Positions 49,104-57,715 are shown, counted from the first letter of the stretch. The stretch is 64,000 nt of DNA from Thermus caldifontis (GCF_003336745.1 NZ_QGMX01000001.1:186001-250000); one strand, 5' to 3'. Made by a program: numbers and translations. Notes: generated by a model not told the origin, from the sequence alone.

Positions 49104-50255
49104 CAAAAAGGGCGCCTCCTCGCCAAGGCGCAGGGTGAGGTCAGCCCCCAAGACCGCCTCCCCCGAGATGCGGTAAGGGATCCCCAGCGCTTCCCCTAGG
49201 CTCCTGGCCAAGACCCCTGGGCCGTTTTCCAGCACCTCGGTGCGCCCGGGTTTCAGGTCCACAGGGTGCAGGATGACCCGAAGACCTAGGGCATGGAGCT
49301 TTTCCCTTGCCCTTTCCGCCAAGGCCTCCTGGCCTGGGCCGTAAACCAAGGCCACCAACTTCCCTGAGACTTCCGCGGCCTGCGCCACCCCTTCCCCGGC
49401 GAAATACACGGCGAGAAGGGTATCCAAGGCCTGGCGGTCCACCGTCCAGCCCCCCCCGCCAAAGCTTCCGGGAAGAAGCAGGCTCACCAGTTCAGGCCCC
49501 TTCATGGCGAACCCCAAGATGGCCCCCCTTTCCTCACGGGTGAGGTCGGTTTGGAAGTGGGGCTCCACCGCCGCCACCGCACGGGGCAGGCGAAGAAGCC
49601 CGGAAGGGGAAAGCGCCTGTTCCTTAAGGGCGTGGAAAAAAGCCTGCTGACGCTGGATGCGGCCAATATCCCCCAAGGCGTCCTTGCGGAAGCGGAGGTA
49701 GCCTTCCGCCTTCTCCCCGTCCAGGACCTGGCACCCGGGTTCTAGGTTGATGGAAAGCCCCGCGGCGGTATCCCGGTAGCGCATGGGCTTTTCCACGCAC
49801 ACCCTAACCCCCCCTAGGGCATCCACCCCGCGCCGCAAGGCCTCTGTGCTCACCACCACATACCGGTCCGCCCGCACCCCGGTGATGCGGGCCACCGCCT
49901 CCTTCATGAGCTCCGGGCCCCCCAAGGGGCTTGCCGCATTCACCTTGTGCCAACCGTAGCCGGGAAGGTTCACCCAGACATCCCGGGGAATGGACAGGAC
50001 CACCACCCGGTTAGCCCCGGGGTCCAGGCGCACCAGGAGGATGGTGTCCGCCAGGCCCCGGAAGCGCTCCGGAGCCCGCCTATGGTAGCCCGCGTACTCC
50101 GGGCTGGAACCGTAGACCAAAAGGGTTAAGGGCTCCTCGAGTCCAGCTGGGTTGGGGAAGGCTCCCTGCCGCAGCAAGGGGCCCACCAGGGGATAGGCCC
50201 AAAAGGCCAAGCCCAAAAGAAGAAGCCCCAGAAAGAGGAGGAGGTACCGCCGCAC
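49101..50255 (-). CDS. LCP (LytR-CpsA-Psr)-family cell-wall protein
   Basis: This 384-residue protein has an N-terminal transmembrane anchor (RRYLLLFLGLLLLGLAFWAY) and an LCP domain (about 45-230) with ADTILLVRLDPGANRVVVLS, SIPRDVWVNLPGYGWHKVNAA and the GLADTIL/RIQRQQAFF conserved residues. A C-terminal LytR_C domain follows (about 285-375). LCP enzymes transfer lipid-linked glycopolymers to peptidoglycan. GTG 50255 precedes the anchor and has TAGACT eight bases upstream; the longer open frame to 50432 runs antisense-like through the protease gene and is not used. Confidence 0.82.
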   Translation of the reverse strand: MRRYLLLFLGLLLLGLAFWAYPLVGPLLRQGAFPNPAGLEEPLTLLVYGSSPEYAGYHRRAPERFRGLADTILLVRLDPGANRVVVLSIPRDVWVNLPGYGWHKVNAASPLGGPELMKEAVARITGVRADRYVVVSTEALRRGVDALGGVRVCVEKPMRYRDTAAGLSINLEPGCQVLDGEKAEGYLRFRKDALGDIGRIQRQQAFFHALKEQALSPSGLLRLPRAVAAVEPHFQTDLTREERGAILGFAMKGPELVSLLLPGSFGGGGWTVDRQALDTLLAVYFAGEGVAQAAEVSGKLVALVYGPGQEALAERAREKLHALGLRVILHPVDLKPGRTEVLENGPGVLARSLGEALGIPYRISGEAVLGADLTLRLGEEAPFL

Positions 50256-50290
50256 AAAAGCCCAGTCTACGCCCTCTGGGGTGAGGCGGA

Positions 50291-51598
50291 TTAGGGGAAG
50301 CAGTAGGTGGTGTCCGTCATCACCCGGTCGGCGCGCACCAGGCCGAAGCCGTATTGGTCGTCGGGGCCCGAGGCTCCGAGGTCCTCCGCGGTTCCCGTTA
50401 GGCACTGGTAGACCTGGTCCGGGGTGGGCCACACCTTCCGTTCGCTGGCATACTTGCTCATGTAAAGGGCCACCACCCCGGCCACCACCGGGCTAGCAAA
50501 GGAGGTTCCGTTACCCGAAGCATAATCTCCGCTTGGCTCAGCCACCACCACATTTACCCCCGGTGCCACCAGGTCCAGCTCAGGACCATAGGCGGAGAAG
50601 CTCGCGCGACTTTTGCTGTTTTCCACCGCCCCCACGGCTATCACACTGGGCAAGCTTGCCGGGAAGAAAACCCCGTAACCTCCATCATTGCCTGCAGCCG
50701 CCACCACCACCGCACCACTGGACCGGGCTTGGGAAATGGCACTTTCCAGGACGGGGTCCGAGACGTTTCTTGCCCCTATGGAGAGGTTGATCACCCTTGC
50801 CCCCAGGGTTCTAGCCAGGTTTACCCCTTTGGTAATGTCCGCAGTAGACGTTTCCGCAGTCCCATCCTTAAAGATTTTGACAGGCAACAGGTACCCACCC
50901 CAAGTGACACCCGCCATGCCCTTACCATTGTTGGTATCTGCCCCTAAAACACTGGCAACCATAAGGCCATGCCCACGTGTGGAAGAAGGATCTGTCCGAT
51001 CCGTGGGGTCTGGGTCGTCGTCAGCGACATCCAGCTTAACCCCCTGGGGAAGATAAACGCTGGCTTTTACATCCTCGTGGGGTAGGATGCCTGAATCCAG
51101 GACCGCAACCAACGGGGGACAACCCCGGCCAGTGCTATAGTCCCAAGCCGCCTCGAGGCCCACCAAGCCGTTCAGGTAAATCCTCTGATTCGGAGGATAG
51201 AGGGGGTCGTTAGGAACCCGTAGGGTTCGGTAGATGTAGTTGGGCTGCACATACTGGGCTCCCGCCCGCAAAAGCGCCTCCGCCCGGGCTTTTTCCTGTC
51301 CAGGGGGCACCTTCACCCGCAAAAGCCCCCGGGGCAAGGCCTCCTGGGGCTCCACCCCTTGGGCCCTGAGCGCCTGGACGCTAAGCCCAGCCCTTGGCAA
51401 GACCAAAAGCTCCCCTGGGACATACTCCCCCGCAAAGCGGCCCACACCCTGAAGCCTCAGGGGTTCCTCCGCCTGAACCTCAAGAGGGCCTACAGGGCAT
51501 TCCGCAGGGTTCACAGGCGGTGGCGGCGGCGTTTGGGGGCAGGCGGTGAGGAGGAGGGTCGTGGCCGAAAGGAGCCCAAAGAAAAGAATGCGCTTCAT
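50291..51598 (-). CDS. subtilisin-family (S8) serine protease lipoprotein
   Basis: This 435-residue protein has a lipoprotein signal with Cys20 in LLLTAC, a proline-rich spacer, an inhibitor-like propeptide (about 50-125) and a peptidase S8 domain. The catalytic triad is Asp168 in VLDSG, His210 in TRGHGLMV and Ser366 in NGTSFASP, with oxyanion Asn304 in AAGNDGG. It should be an anchored extracytoplasmic protease. The middle of the gene (about 50700-51050) is visibly less GC-rich than its neighbours. TAGAGT seven bases before the ATG suggests leaderless transcription. Confidence 0.93.
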   Translation of the reverse strand: MKRILFFGLLSATTLLLTACPQTPPPPPVNPAECPVGPLEVQAEEPLRLQGVGRFAGEYVPGELLVLPRAGLSVQALRAQGVEPQEALPRGLLRVKVPPGQEKARAEALLRAGAQYVQPNYIYRTLRVPNDPLYPPNQRIYLNGLVGLEAAWDYSTGRGCPPLVAVLDSGILPHEDVKASVYLPQGVKLDVADDDPDPTDRTDPSSTRGHGLMVASVLGADTNNGKGMAGVTWGGYLLPVKIFKDGTAETSTADITKGVNLARTLGARVINLSIGARNVSDPVLESAISQARSSGAVVVAAAGNDGGYGVFFPASLPSVIAVGAVENSKSRASFSAYGPELDLVAPGVNVVVAEPSGDYASGNGTSFASPVVAGVVALYMSKYASERKVWPTPDQVYQCLTGTAEDLGASGPDDQYGFGLVRADRVMTDTTYCFP

Positions 51599-51605
51599 GT
51601 TCCCT

Positions 51606-51611
51606 ACTCTA
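51606..51611 (-). promoter_or_regulatory. -10 box for the subtilisin-like gene
   Basis: TAGAGT on the minus strand ends seven bases before the ATG at 51598. Confidence 0.5.
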
Positions 51612-51633
51612 CCCGCCAGGGCATCCCCCTCTC

Positions 51634-52431
51634 TTAAGGTTCGCCTAAGGTTTGCGCCACCCGGTCCGCCAGCTTCTCCAAAAAGCCAAAGAACATAGGG
51701 CCATAGTGGGCCAGCTCATCCCCATCCGTGGCCACCACGGGGAGGTCCCACCCCCTTTCCCTGGCCAGGGCCCGGGCCTTTTCCTTAGGATTCCGGCCCC
51801 AGGGCTTGGGCTCGTAGAGGAAGAGGTCGGGCTTGCGGCGCTTTACCTCCTTTAGGTCTGGCGGGAAATAGGCCTGGGGCACATCCAGGAAGATGGGCTT
51901 AAGCCCCAGGTGCAACAGGGCCTGGGCGATATAACTCCCCCGGCCCACGGTGATGGGCCCGCCCAGGTCCATCTCAAAGTAAACCCTGAGGTCAAACCGC
52001 CCCTTAAGCCGGCCATAGCGCTCGGCAAGCTGGTGGGCCAGGGCGGTGGCCCTTTCCTCCAGGTCCAAAAGGTGCCCCAAAGTGGAGAGGTTATCCAGGA
52101 TGCCGTAGGGGCTTAAGGGCAAGGGCAGGGCGTAGACGGGAAAACCCTCCTCCTTGAGCCTAAGGGCTTGCTCCCGTTGCACCCCCGTGGAGAGGAGCAC
52201 AAGGTCGGGCTTAAGGCTCCGCAGGAGCTCCGTACGGGTCTTGGTGTAGGAGGCCAGGACCGGTAAGGAGAGCACCTCCGCTGGACGGTGGCAGAAGGCG
52301 CTTCGCCCCACAAGCCGCTCCCCCACCCCCAAGGCGAAAAGGGCATCGGTCACGTTGGGGGCCAGGCTCACCATGCGTTCCAGGCGATCGGGCAGCTCTA
52401 AAGGGCCGAGAAGCTCGTGAAAAAGCCTCAT
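51634..52431 (-). CDS. BtuF/TroA-fold binding protein without a signal peptide
   Basis: This 265-residue protein is of the periplasmic-binding-protein 2 (BtuF/FepB) fold. [56 protein letters not shown] and [20 protein letters not shown] are family blocks. The N-terminus ([19 protein letters not shown]) has no export signal or lipobox, so it is probably cytoplasmic. It is coupled to hisD by an ATGA overlap and has no transporter genes nearby. A corrinoid or metal-chelate ligand is possible but unproven. Confidence 0.75.
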   Translation of the reverse strand: MRLFHELLGPLELPDRLERMVSLAPNVTDALFALGVGERLVGRSAFCHRPAEVLSLPVLASYTKTRTELLRSLKPDLVLLSTGVQREQALRLKEEGFPVYALPLPLSPYGILDNLSTLGHLLDLEERATALAHQLAERYGRLKGRFDLRVYFEMDLGGPITVGRGSYIAQALLHLGLKPIFLDVPQAYFPPDLKEVKRRKPDLFLYEPKPWGRNPKEKARALARERGWDLPVVATDGDELAHYGPMFFGFLEKLADRVAQTLGEP

Positions 52432-53666
52432 TTTCTAAGGTCCAGGGAACGGGCATGGGCCTCCAAGCCCTCCGCCCGGGCCAGGAGGGCCCCCTTATGG
52501 GCCAGCTCCCTCACCGCCCTCTCCGCCAGACCCATCACCGGGATCACCTTCAAGAAGTCCCGCACCGCAAGCCCCCCCTGGAAACGGGCAGTGCCCGAGG
52601 TGGGCATCACGTGGCTGGGTCCGGCGATATAGTCCCCCAGGGCCTCAGGGCTTCCCTCCCCCAGGAAGACCCCCCCGGCGTTTTGCACCTTCCCCAGCCA
52701 GGGCAAGGGGTCGGCCAGGGCCAGGCAGAGGTGCTCGGGAGCGTAGAGGTTGGCCAGGGCGAAGGCCTCCTCGAGGTCCTGGGTAAGCACCAGCCCCCCC
52801 CGCTCCAAGGCCTTTTTGGCGATCTCCGCCCGAGGGAGGTCCTGAACCTGGCGGAATAGCTCCGCCTCCACCCTTTCCAAAAGGGCCCGGTCCGGGGAGA
52901 GGAGCCAGGGCTCGGAGTCGGGGCCGTGCTCCGCCTGGGCCAGAAGGTCGGCGGCGAGAAGCCTAGGCGAGGCGGAACCATCGGCGATGATGAGGGTTTC
53001 CGTGGGACCCGCCAGGCCATCAATCCCCACCGCGCCAAACACCAGCCGCTTAGCCGCCACCACGTAGGCGTTCCCCGGGCCCACGATCTTGTCCACCCGG
53101 GGCACCCGCTCCGTCCCGTAGGCCAAAGCACCCACGGCCTGGGCCCCGCCCATGGCGAACAGCCGGTCAGCCCCCGCCACCCAAGCAGCGGCCAGCACAC
53201 CGGGGTGAACCCTGGGGGGACTGGCCACGATGACCTCCTCCACCCCGGCCACCTTGGCCGGCACCACGCTCATGAGCAGGCTGGAAAGGAGAGGCGCACT
53301 CCCCCCGGGGACATACACCCCCACCCGGGCCAGGGGCCGGACCAGCTGGCCTAAAACCCCGCTCCCATCCGCCCTTAAAAAGCCTCCCCGGGCCTCCTCC
53401 CGGTAAAAGGCCTCTATGCGCTCCTTGGCGGTTTCCAGGGCATCCCTGAGCTCCTCGTCCAGGTCCTCGTAGGCCTGGCGCCAGGCCTTTTTGGGGATCT
53501 CCTCCACCGGATGACCGTCCAGGTCCAGGCTGAAGCGGTCTAAGGCCGCATCCCCTTCCTCCCGCACCGCGGCCAGGATGCCCCGCACGATCTCCTCCAC
53601 CGTGGGGTCAAAGGCAAGGCCCCGGCGGGCAAAACGCTCCTTAACCTCCTCCGCGCGGTAGATCAT
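52428..53666 (-). CDS. hisD: histidinol dehydrogenase
   Basis: This 412-residue zinc enzyme performs the last two oxidations of histidine synthesis. Seen: [61 protein letters not shown] with the metal ligands, and the catalytic EHLCLA block. TATAGT six bases before the ATG points to its own leaderless transcript. Other his genes are not in the window. Confidence 0.95.
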   Translation of the reverse strand: MIYRAEEVKERFARRGLAFDPTVEEIVRGILAAVREEGDAALDRFSLDLDGHPVEEIPKKAWRQAYEDLDEELRDALETAKERIEAFYREEARGGFLRADGSGVLGQLVRPLARVGVYVPGGSAPLLSSLLMSVVPAKVAGVEEVIVASPPRVHPGVLAAAWVAGADRLFAMGGAQAVGALAYGTERVPRVDKIVGPGNAYVVAAKRLVFGAVGIDGLAGPTETLIIADGSASPRLLAADLLAQAEHGPDSEPWLLSPDRALLERVEAELFRQVQDLPRAEIAKKALERGGLVLTQDLEEAFALANLYAPEHLCLALADPLPWLGKVQNAGGVFLGEGSPEALGDYIAGPSHVMPTSGTARFQGGLAVRDFLKVIPVMGLAERAVRELAHKGALLARAEGLEAHARSLDLRK

Positions 53667-53672
53667 GCCTCC

Positions 53673-53678
53673 ACTATA
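53673..53678 (-). promoter_or_regulatory. -10 box of hisD overlapping a stop codon
   Basis: TATAGT contains the TAG stop of the upstream gene (53676-53674) and ends six bases before the hisD ATG. Confidence 0.6.
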
Positions 53679-54294
53679 CCCAGCGCCGGCGCCTTTTTAC
53701 CTCCTCCACCCCCTCCAGGACTCCCTCAAACACGTGGTCGCCCACCTGCTGGGCTATCCTCACGGGAAGTCCCTCCTCCAGCTGGACCAGGGTGAGGCCC
53801 GGGCGTAGGCGGTAGTGGCGGCGCACGCGCCCTTCCTCCCCGGTCAGCCCGGCAGGGCTAATGTGGAGGTCCGCAAGCCTCTCCACGTACACCCGCCCCC
53901 CGGGCATGGAAAACCGCGCCACGTCCCCCGGCTCCAGGGCCAAACCAGGCAGGGCCAGGAGGAGGGAAAGGGGGTCGTGGTAGGGGGCCACAAAGGGGAA
54001 GGCCAGGCTCTCCTTGCCCTGGGTGACCAACACCACCCCTTCCTCCTCCAACCTCTCCACGGTGAAGACCCGGCTCTCCCGTCCTTCCACCCGCTCGGCA
54101 AAGTACTGGGAAAAGCCTTCCGCATCCGTTTCCGTCTGCCAGCGCTGGCGGGTCTTGGGCAGGGGCAGGTTCACCTCGGCGGTGAGGGTGGCCTTCACGC
54201 CCGCTTCCAGAGGGCGAACCTCCAGCCTGCCCTCCCCCGCTTCCTCCCCGGCGAAGAAGTACCGGTACACGTAGATGGCGGGGCGCTCGGTCAT
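53674..54294 (-). CDS. hypothetical protein, possibly DUF3108-like
   Basis: This 206-residue protein is rich in beta-strand patterns ([60 protein letters not shown]). The strand pattern recalls DUF3108 envelope proteins, but it has no signal peptide. ATG 54294 is chosen because upstream sequence belongs to the pseudokinase gene, which ends four bases before. The two are probably one transcript. I cannot assign a function. Confidence 0.6.
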   Translation of the reverse strand: MTERPAIYVYRYFFAGEEAGEGRLEVRPLEAGVKATLTAEVNLPLPKTRQRWQTETDAEGFSQYFAERVEGRESRVFTVERLEEEGVVLVTQGKESLAFPFVAPYHDPLSLLLALPGLALEPGDVARFSMPGGRVYVERLADLHISPAGLTGEEGRVRRHYRLRPGLTLVQLEEGLPVRIAQQVGDHVFEGVLEGVEEVKRRRRWV

Positions 54295-54298
54295 GGCC

Positions 54299-55408
54299 TT
54301 AGCGTACCTTGATGACCAGGGGTGGCCCCGGCACCTCCAGGAGGTAGTCCACGGGATCGCGGCCCGCCACCCGGATGCGTAGCCGGTACACCCCCTTCTG
54401 GTCAAACTCCGCCCGTCCCGGGGCGGTGAGGAGGAGCTGGCCGGGAGCCATCCGGGAACCCTCCGGCACCTCGAGGAGGAACACCTCCGCCCGCTCCGTG
54501 GGCGGATCGGTGCGGAACTCCATCACGTAACCCCCCGGGGAAGGGGAAAGGGGACGAAGGAAGAAAAGGGCTAAACCCAGCAAAACCAGGGCCGCGAAAA
54601 GCCCAAGGAGCAGGCTCCGCCTCCTAGGCCGCGGCGGCTCCACCACGGCAAAGGAAGGCTCCTCAGGCTCCTCTATGCGGATGACCCGGGGGCGGCTTGG
54701 GGTTTTGCCCTCGGATAGCGAGGCCTCCGAGGCCTTAGGGGAAGCCTCGTGGCCCTCCGCCACCCCGGGCACGGGATCCACGCTCAGCACTTTCCGCCCG
54801 GAAGAAGGAGGCTTGATGGGTTCCTCGAGGGGGCTGGCCTCCTGGGCCGCGTCCTCCTGCCCTAGGCTATCCGGAACCTGGGGCGAGGCCTCGGAAAAAA
54901 GAGCCTCCAGGGGCTCCTTTCCGGCCTCTATCCCCTGCAAAAGCTCCTTAAGGCCAAACTCGGGGTAGCGCTCCCCAGCCAGGGCCCGGGCCAAGGCCAC
55001 CAGGGCCCCTTCCGGCTCTCCGGAAAGCTCCTTCAGCCCCACCCCAGCCAGCCACACCCGCTTGCCCTTCACCAGGCAAAGCTCCGGGATGGGTGCATGG
55101 GACACCCCCTGGGCTTTTAAGGCCGCCAGGATCCGGGCCATCCCCCTCAGCCACTGCTCCAGCCGCTCCAGGTCCGCAACCCCCAGGTACTGGCTTAGGG
55201 GCACCGCCCCGATGGGCCACTCCAGTACCCAGGCCTCCGGGGTCTGTTCCAAAAGGGGAAGCACCCCCTCCGCCGCCACCGGTACCCCTTGGGCACCCTT
55301 TAGCACCATCACCGGCATCCCGGTGCGGGTGTCCTGACCCTCAAACGCAATGGTGGAAGCAATACGGGCAAGAATGCGCCGCAACCAATAGTTACCCAAA
55401 ACCTCCAT
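54299..55408 (-). CDS. membrane-anchored pseudokinase with external domain
   Basis: This 369-residue protein has an N-terminal part (1 to about 160) that follows the plan of a Hanks kinase: LGNYWLRRILARIASTIAFEGQ and a VAIK-like MVLKG with Lys37. But the glycine loop, HRD and DFG motifs are absent (GVSHAPIPELCLVKGKRVWLAGVGL stands where the catalytic region should be). An acidic, disordered linker follows, then a basic PRRRS and one transmembrane helix (about 264-284), then a C-terminal PEGA-like beta domain. ATG 55408 has TATACT seven bases upstream. It is divergent from a broken merR gene. Confidence 0.65.
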   Translation of the reverse strand: MEVLGNYWLRRILARIASTIAFEGQDTRTGMPVMVLKGAQGVPVAAEGVLPLLEQTPEAWVLEWPIGAVPLSQYLGVADLERLEQWLRGMARILAALKAQGVSHAPIPELCLVKGKRVWLAGVGLKELSGEPEGALVALARALAGERYPEFGLKELLQGIEAGKEPLEALFSEASPQVPDSLGQEDAAQEASPLEEPIKPPSSGRKVLSVDPVPGVAEGHEASPKASEASLSEGKTPSRPRVIRIEEPEEPSFAVVEPPRPRRRSLLLGLFAALVLLGLALFFLRPLSPSPGGYVMEFRTDPPTERAEVFLLEVPEGSRMAPGQLLLTAPGRAEFDQKGVYRLRIRVAGRDPVDYLLEVPGPPLVIKVR

Positions 55409-55415
55409 CCTTACA

Positions 55416-55421
55416 AGTATA
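55416..55421 (-). promoter_or_regulatory. -10 box for the pseudokinase gene
   Basis: TATACT on the minus strand ends seven bases before the ATG at 55408, giving a leaderless start. Confidence 0.55.
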
Positions 55422-55464
55422 GCCACTTTACCCCCTCTCGCTGGCCTCGAGACCGAATGCGCTT

Positions 55465-55470
55465 TATACT
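55465..55470 (+). promoter_or_regulatory. -10 box of the decayed merR gene
   Basis: TATACT ends five bases before the GTC that now stands where a GTG start would be expected. Confidence 0.45.
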
Positions 55471-55475
55471 CGGGG

Positions 55476-55823
55476 GTCTACCGCATCGGCGAGCTCGCCA
55501 GGCAAACCGGGGTAAGCCCCGACGCCTTGCGCCTTTACGAGCGCAGAGGCTTGGTGCACCCCGCAGCCCGCAGCGAGGGAGGTTACCGCCTGTACGGGGA
55601 GGAGGCCATCCGCCGCCTCCACCTCAAGTAGGCCCGGACCCTAAAGGAGCTCCGGGCGGTGCTCGAGGTCATGGAGGAAGGCCGCCCTCCCTGCAGCAAC
55701 GTGCGCCGGGTGTTGCGCCAAAAGGTGGCCCTGCTGGAAAGCCGCATCGCCGAACTCACCGCGTTGCGCAACGCCCTAGCCGAGAGGCTAAGGTGGGCCG
55801 AGGCTCACCCTGAACCTTTTTAA
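55476..55823 (+). pseudogene. MerR-family regulator, disrupted
   Basis: The frame from 55476 reads VYRIGELARQTGVSPDALRL, then ERRGLVHPAARSEGGYRLYG, an intact MerR helix-turn-helix and wing. Three defects follow. The first codon is GTC, not a start. An in-frame TAG sits at 55629-55631 after RRLHLK. About four codons appear missing between AR and TLKELRAVL, where relatives have an ALGF-like turn. Downstream a dimer helix and a metal-site-like GRPPCSNV are still readable to TAA 55823. It cannot give a full-length protein. Confidence 0.82.
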
Positions 55824-55869
55824 AACCCTTGGGGTTTCAAGGCAATCGCCCTAGCGGCCTGCAAGGGGT

Positions 55870-55977
55870 TATGCCACCCCACCCTGGCTTGCGCCAGGGT
55901 GGGGGCCCCGGAAAGGGCCTCGGGTAGGCATCATCTCGTTGCGGCTTAGAGAACGAAACAGGAAGAAAGGGTATTAG
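55870..55977. repeat. dispersed MITE-like element, copy 3
   Basis: It is 108 bases long from TTATGCC to GGTATTA and differs from copy 1 at only a few positions over its whole length. The same hairpin and GGGGGCCCCGG block are present. It lies next to the merR pseudogene. Confidence 0.8.
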
Positions 55978-56007
55978 GCCTTCCAGCCCCTACCCCTTTC
56001 CCGGCTA

Positions 56008-56013
56008 TATAAT
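56008..56013 (+). promoter_or_regulatory. -10 box for the 56053 gene and udg
   Basis: TATAAT, the full consensus, lies 39 bases before ATG 56053, with AAAGGAG close to that start. No convincing -35 was found. Confidence 0.5.
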
Positions 56014-56052
56014 CTCCCAAAGGTAGGGCCCTTAGGCCGGAAAGGAGCGGGG

Positions 56053-56421
56053 ATGGAGTTCAAGATCACGCTGACCACGGAGGAGATCGTTCGGGGCTTG
56101 AAGCATTACCGCCGCATCGCCAAGCAGGACGTTCTCCGGGCGCCGGAGACGCCGAACCCGGAGGTCTTTCGCCGCCATGCGGAGGCCCGGCGCGAGATCT
56201 ACGCCAAGCTGGCCGAGGTGGCCGAGGCCGAGGGGCCGGAGGCCGTGGTGCAGTACGCCCTGGAGCTTTACAAGTCCCTGCCCTTCGTCACCGGCACCCC
56301 GGAGGACCAGTACCCCGAGATCAAGGGCCAGGAAAACGCCCTGGAGAACTTCTTCCTCATGATCGGCCTGGACCCCAAGACCCGGCGGGAGGCCCGGAAG
56401 GCCCGGAAACCGCTGCAATGA
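56053..56421 (+). CDS. conserved-looking small helical protein
   Basis: This 122-residue soluble protein is mostly helical (FKITLTTEEIVRGLKHYRRI, then a second helical half ending PKTRREARKARK). I do not recognise the family. It has a consensus -10, AAAGGAG six bases before the ATG, and its stop overlaps the udg start by four bases. This coupling suggests a function with base-excision repair, but that is inference. Confidence 0.7.
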   Translation: MEFKITLTTEEIVRGLKHYRRIAKQDVLRAPETPNPEVFRRHAEARREIYAKLAEVAEAEGPEAVVQYALELYKSLPFVTGTPEDQYPEIKGQENALENFFLMIGLDPKTRREARKARKPLQ

Positions 56422-57035
56422 CCCTGGAACTCCTGCAAGCCCAGGCCAAGGCCTGCACCGCCTGCCGCCTGGCGGAAGGCCGCACCCAGGTGGTTTTCGG
56501 GGAAGGAGATCCCGACGCAAAGCTGATGATCGTGGGGGAAGGCCCCGGGGAGGAGGAGGACAAGCAGGGCCGCCCCTTCGTGGGCAAGGCCGGGCAGCTT
56601 CTGAACCGTATCCTCGAGGCCGCCGGCATCCCCCGGGAATCGGTCTACATCACCAACATCGTCAAGTGCCGCCCTCCAAATAACCGCGCCCCCCTGCCCG
56701 ACGAGGCCAAGATCTGCACCGACAAATGGCTCCTGAAGCAGGTTGAGCTCATCGCCCCCCAGATCATCATTCCCCTGGGGGCGGTGGCGGCGGAGTTTTT
56801 TCTGGGGGAAAAGGTCTCCATCACCAAGGTGCGGGGGCAGTGGTTTGATTGGCACGGCATCCGGGTCTTTCCCATGTTCCACCCCGCCTACCTCCTGCGA
56901 AACCCCAGCCGCACCCCGGGAAGCCCCAAGCACCTCACCTGGCTGGACATCCAGGAGGTGAAGCGGGCCCTGGACGCCCTGCCCCCCAAGGAGCGCCGCC
57001 AGGTAAAGGCGGTGAGCCAAGAACCCCTCTTCTAG
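56418..57035 (+). CDS. udg: family 4 uracil-DNA glycosylase (Fe-S)
   Basis: This 205-residue DNA-repair enzyme removes uracil arising from cytosine deamination, which is frequent at high temperature. Cys13 and Cys16 with the Cys in VKCRPP and KICTDKW give the four Fe-S ligands. Motif GEGPGEEEDKQGRPFVGKAG binds uracil, and HPAYLLRNP is the second active-site motif. It closely resembles the known Thermus thermophilus enzyme TTUDGA. It ends four bases inside the converging bshB1 gene. Confidence 0.97.
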   Translation: MTLELLQAQAKACTACRLAEGRTQVVFGEGDPDAKLMIVGEGPGEEEDKQGRPFVGKAGQLLNRILEAAGIPRESVYITNIVKCRPPNNRAPLPDEAKICTDKWLLKQVELIAPQIIIPLGAVAAEFFLGEKVSITKVRGQWFDWHGIRVFPMFHPAYLLRNPSRTPGSPKHLTWLDIQEVKRALDALPPKERRQVKAVSQEPLF

Positions 57036-57715
57036 GCCCGGCTCCAGGGGGTGTAGAGGACAGGCAAGGGGCTTACGAAAGGTTCCGCGTAGTCCACCCC
57101 CAGGTAGTTGCCGAAGTAGCGGCGCATGGCCTTACGGGCTTCCAGGCCCTTAGGGCCCACGGTTTCACTCACCGCCTCCCCGGAAAACTGGCTCCTATAG
57201 GCCAACACCGCCTGCTCCCACTGGTCTATGAAGGCGGAGATCTTCACCAGGAAGCTGGGAGTAAAGGGATGGTTTCCGGGATAGAAGAAAAGCCGCTCCA
57301 CCCGGTGGGGCTCGCCCTCGACCGGGGCTTTCCCCAAGCCCGCCAGGTGCACCGCCGCCACCGCCAAGCGGCTTGCGGCCGTGTGGTCGGGGTGGCGGTC
57401 GGCCTCGAGGGGGGCGAACACAATGCGGGGCCTAAGCCGCCTCAGGGCCTCGGCCAGCTTAAGGCGCTGCTCGGGTACGTCCAGAAGCCCCCCGTCGGGC
57501 AACCCTAGGTTGCCCCTAAAGTCCAAGCCCAGGATGCGGCTGGCCTCCGCCACCTCTTTCGCCCTTTCCTCCGGGGTGCCTTTGGAGCCCATCTCCCCGC
57601 GGGTGAGGTCCAGAATCCCGGTGCTAAGACCCTCCGCCTTGGCCCGGGCCAGGGTGCCACCACAACCCAGCTCCCCGTCGTCGGGATGAGGGGCCAAGAC
57701 CAGGAGATCAAGCAC
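57032..57715 (-). CDS. bshB1: bacillithiol biosynthesis deacetylase BshB1 (PIG-L family)
   Basis: This 227-residue zinc deacetylase removes acetate from GlcNAc-malate in bacillithiol synthesis. Seen: APHPDDGELGCGGT with metal ligands, DLTRGEMGSKGT, PLEADRHPDHTAASRL, and a YRSQF block typical of BshB1. The distinction from a general PIG-L deacetylase rests on these last features. It overlaps the plsY stop by eight bases. Confidence 0.88.
   Translation of the reverse strand: MLDLLVLAPHPDDGELGCGGTLARAKAEGLSTGILDLTRGEMGSKGTPEERAKEVAEASRILGLDFRGNLGLPDGGLLDVPEQRLKLAEALRRLRPRIVFAPLEADRHPDHTAASRLAVAAVHLAGLGKAPVEGEPHRVERLFFYPGNHPFTPSFLVKISAFIDQWEQAVLAYRSQFSGEAVSETVGPKGLEARKAMRRYFGNYLGVDYAEPFVSPLPVLYTPWSRA

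Larger units (their letters stand above)
55824..56052. other. 229-base intergenic region
   Basis: It contains a short AAACCC/GGGTTT hairpin just after the pseudogene, repeat copy 3 (55870-55977) and the promoter of the gene at 56053. Nothing else is supported. Confidence 0.5.

Noticed and set aside
50256..50432. N-terminal extension of the LCP-family protein
   Set aside because: The extra 59 codons overlap the end of the protease gene and encode a proline/arginine/glycine-rich peptide instead of extending the anchor.
52380..52440. Cobalamin riboswitch near the BtuF-like gene
   Set aside because: The gene is translationally coupled to hisD with a four-base overlap, so there is no leader, and no B12-box sequence was seen upstream of hisD.
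55457..55813. Plus-strand frame of 118 codons starting with ATG at 55457
   Set aside because: It runs in a different frame over the merR pseudogene and gives an arginine/proline/glycine-rich product, while the merR frame gives clear homology.
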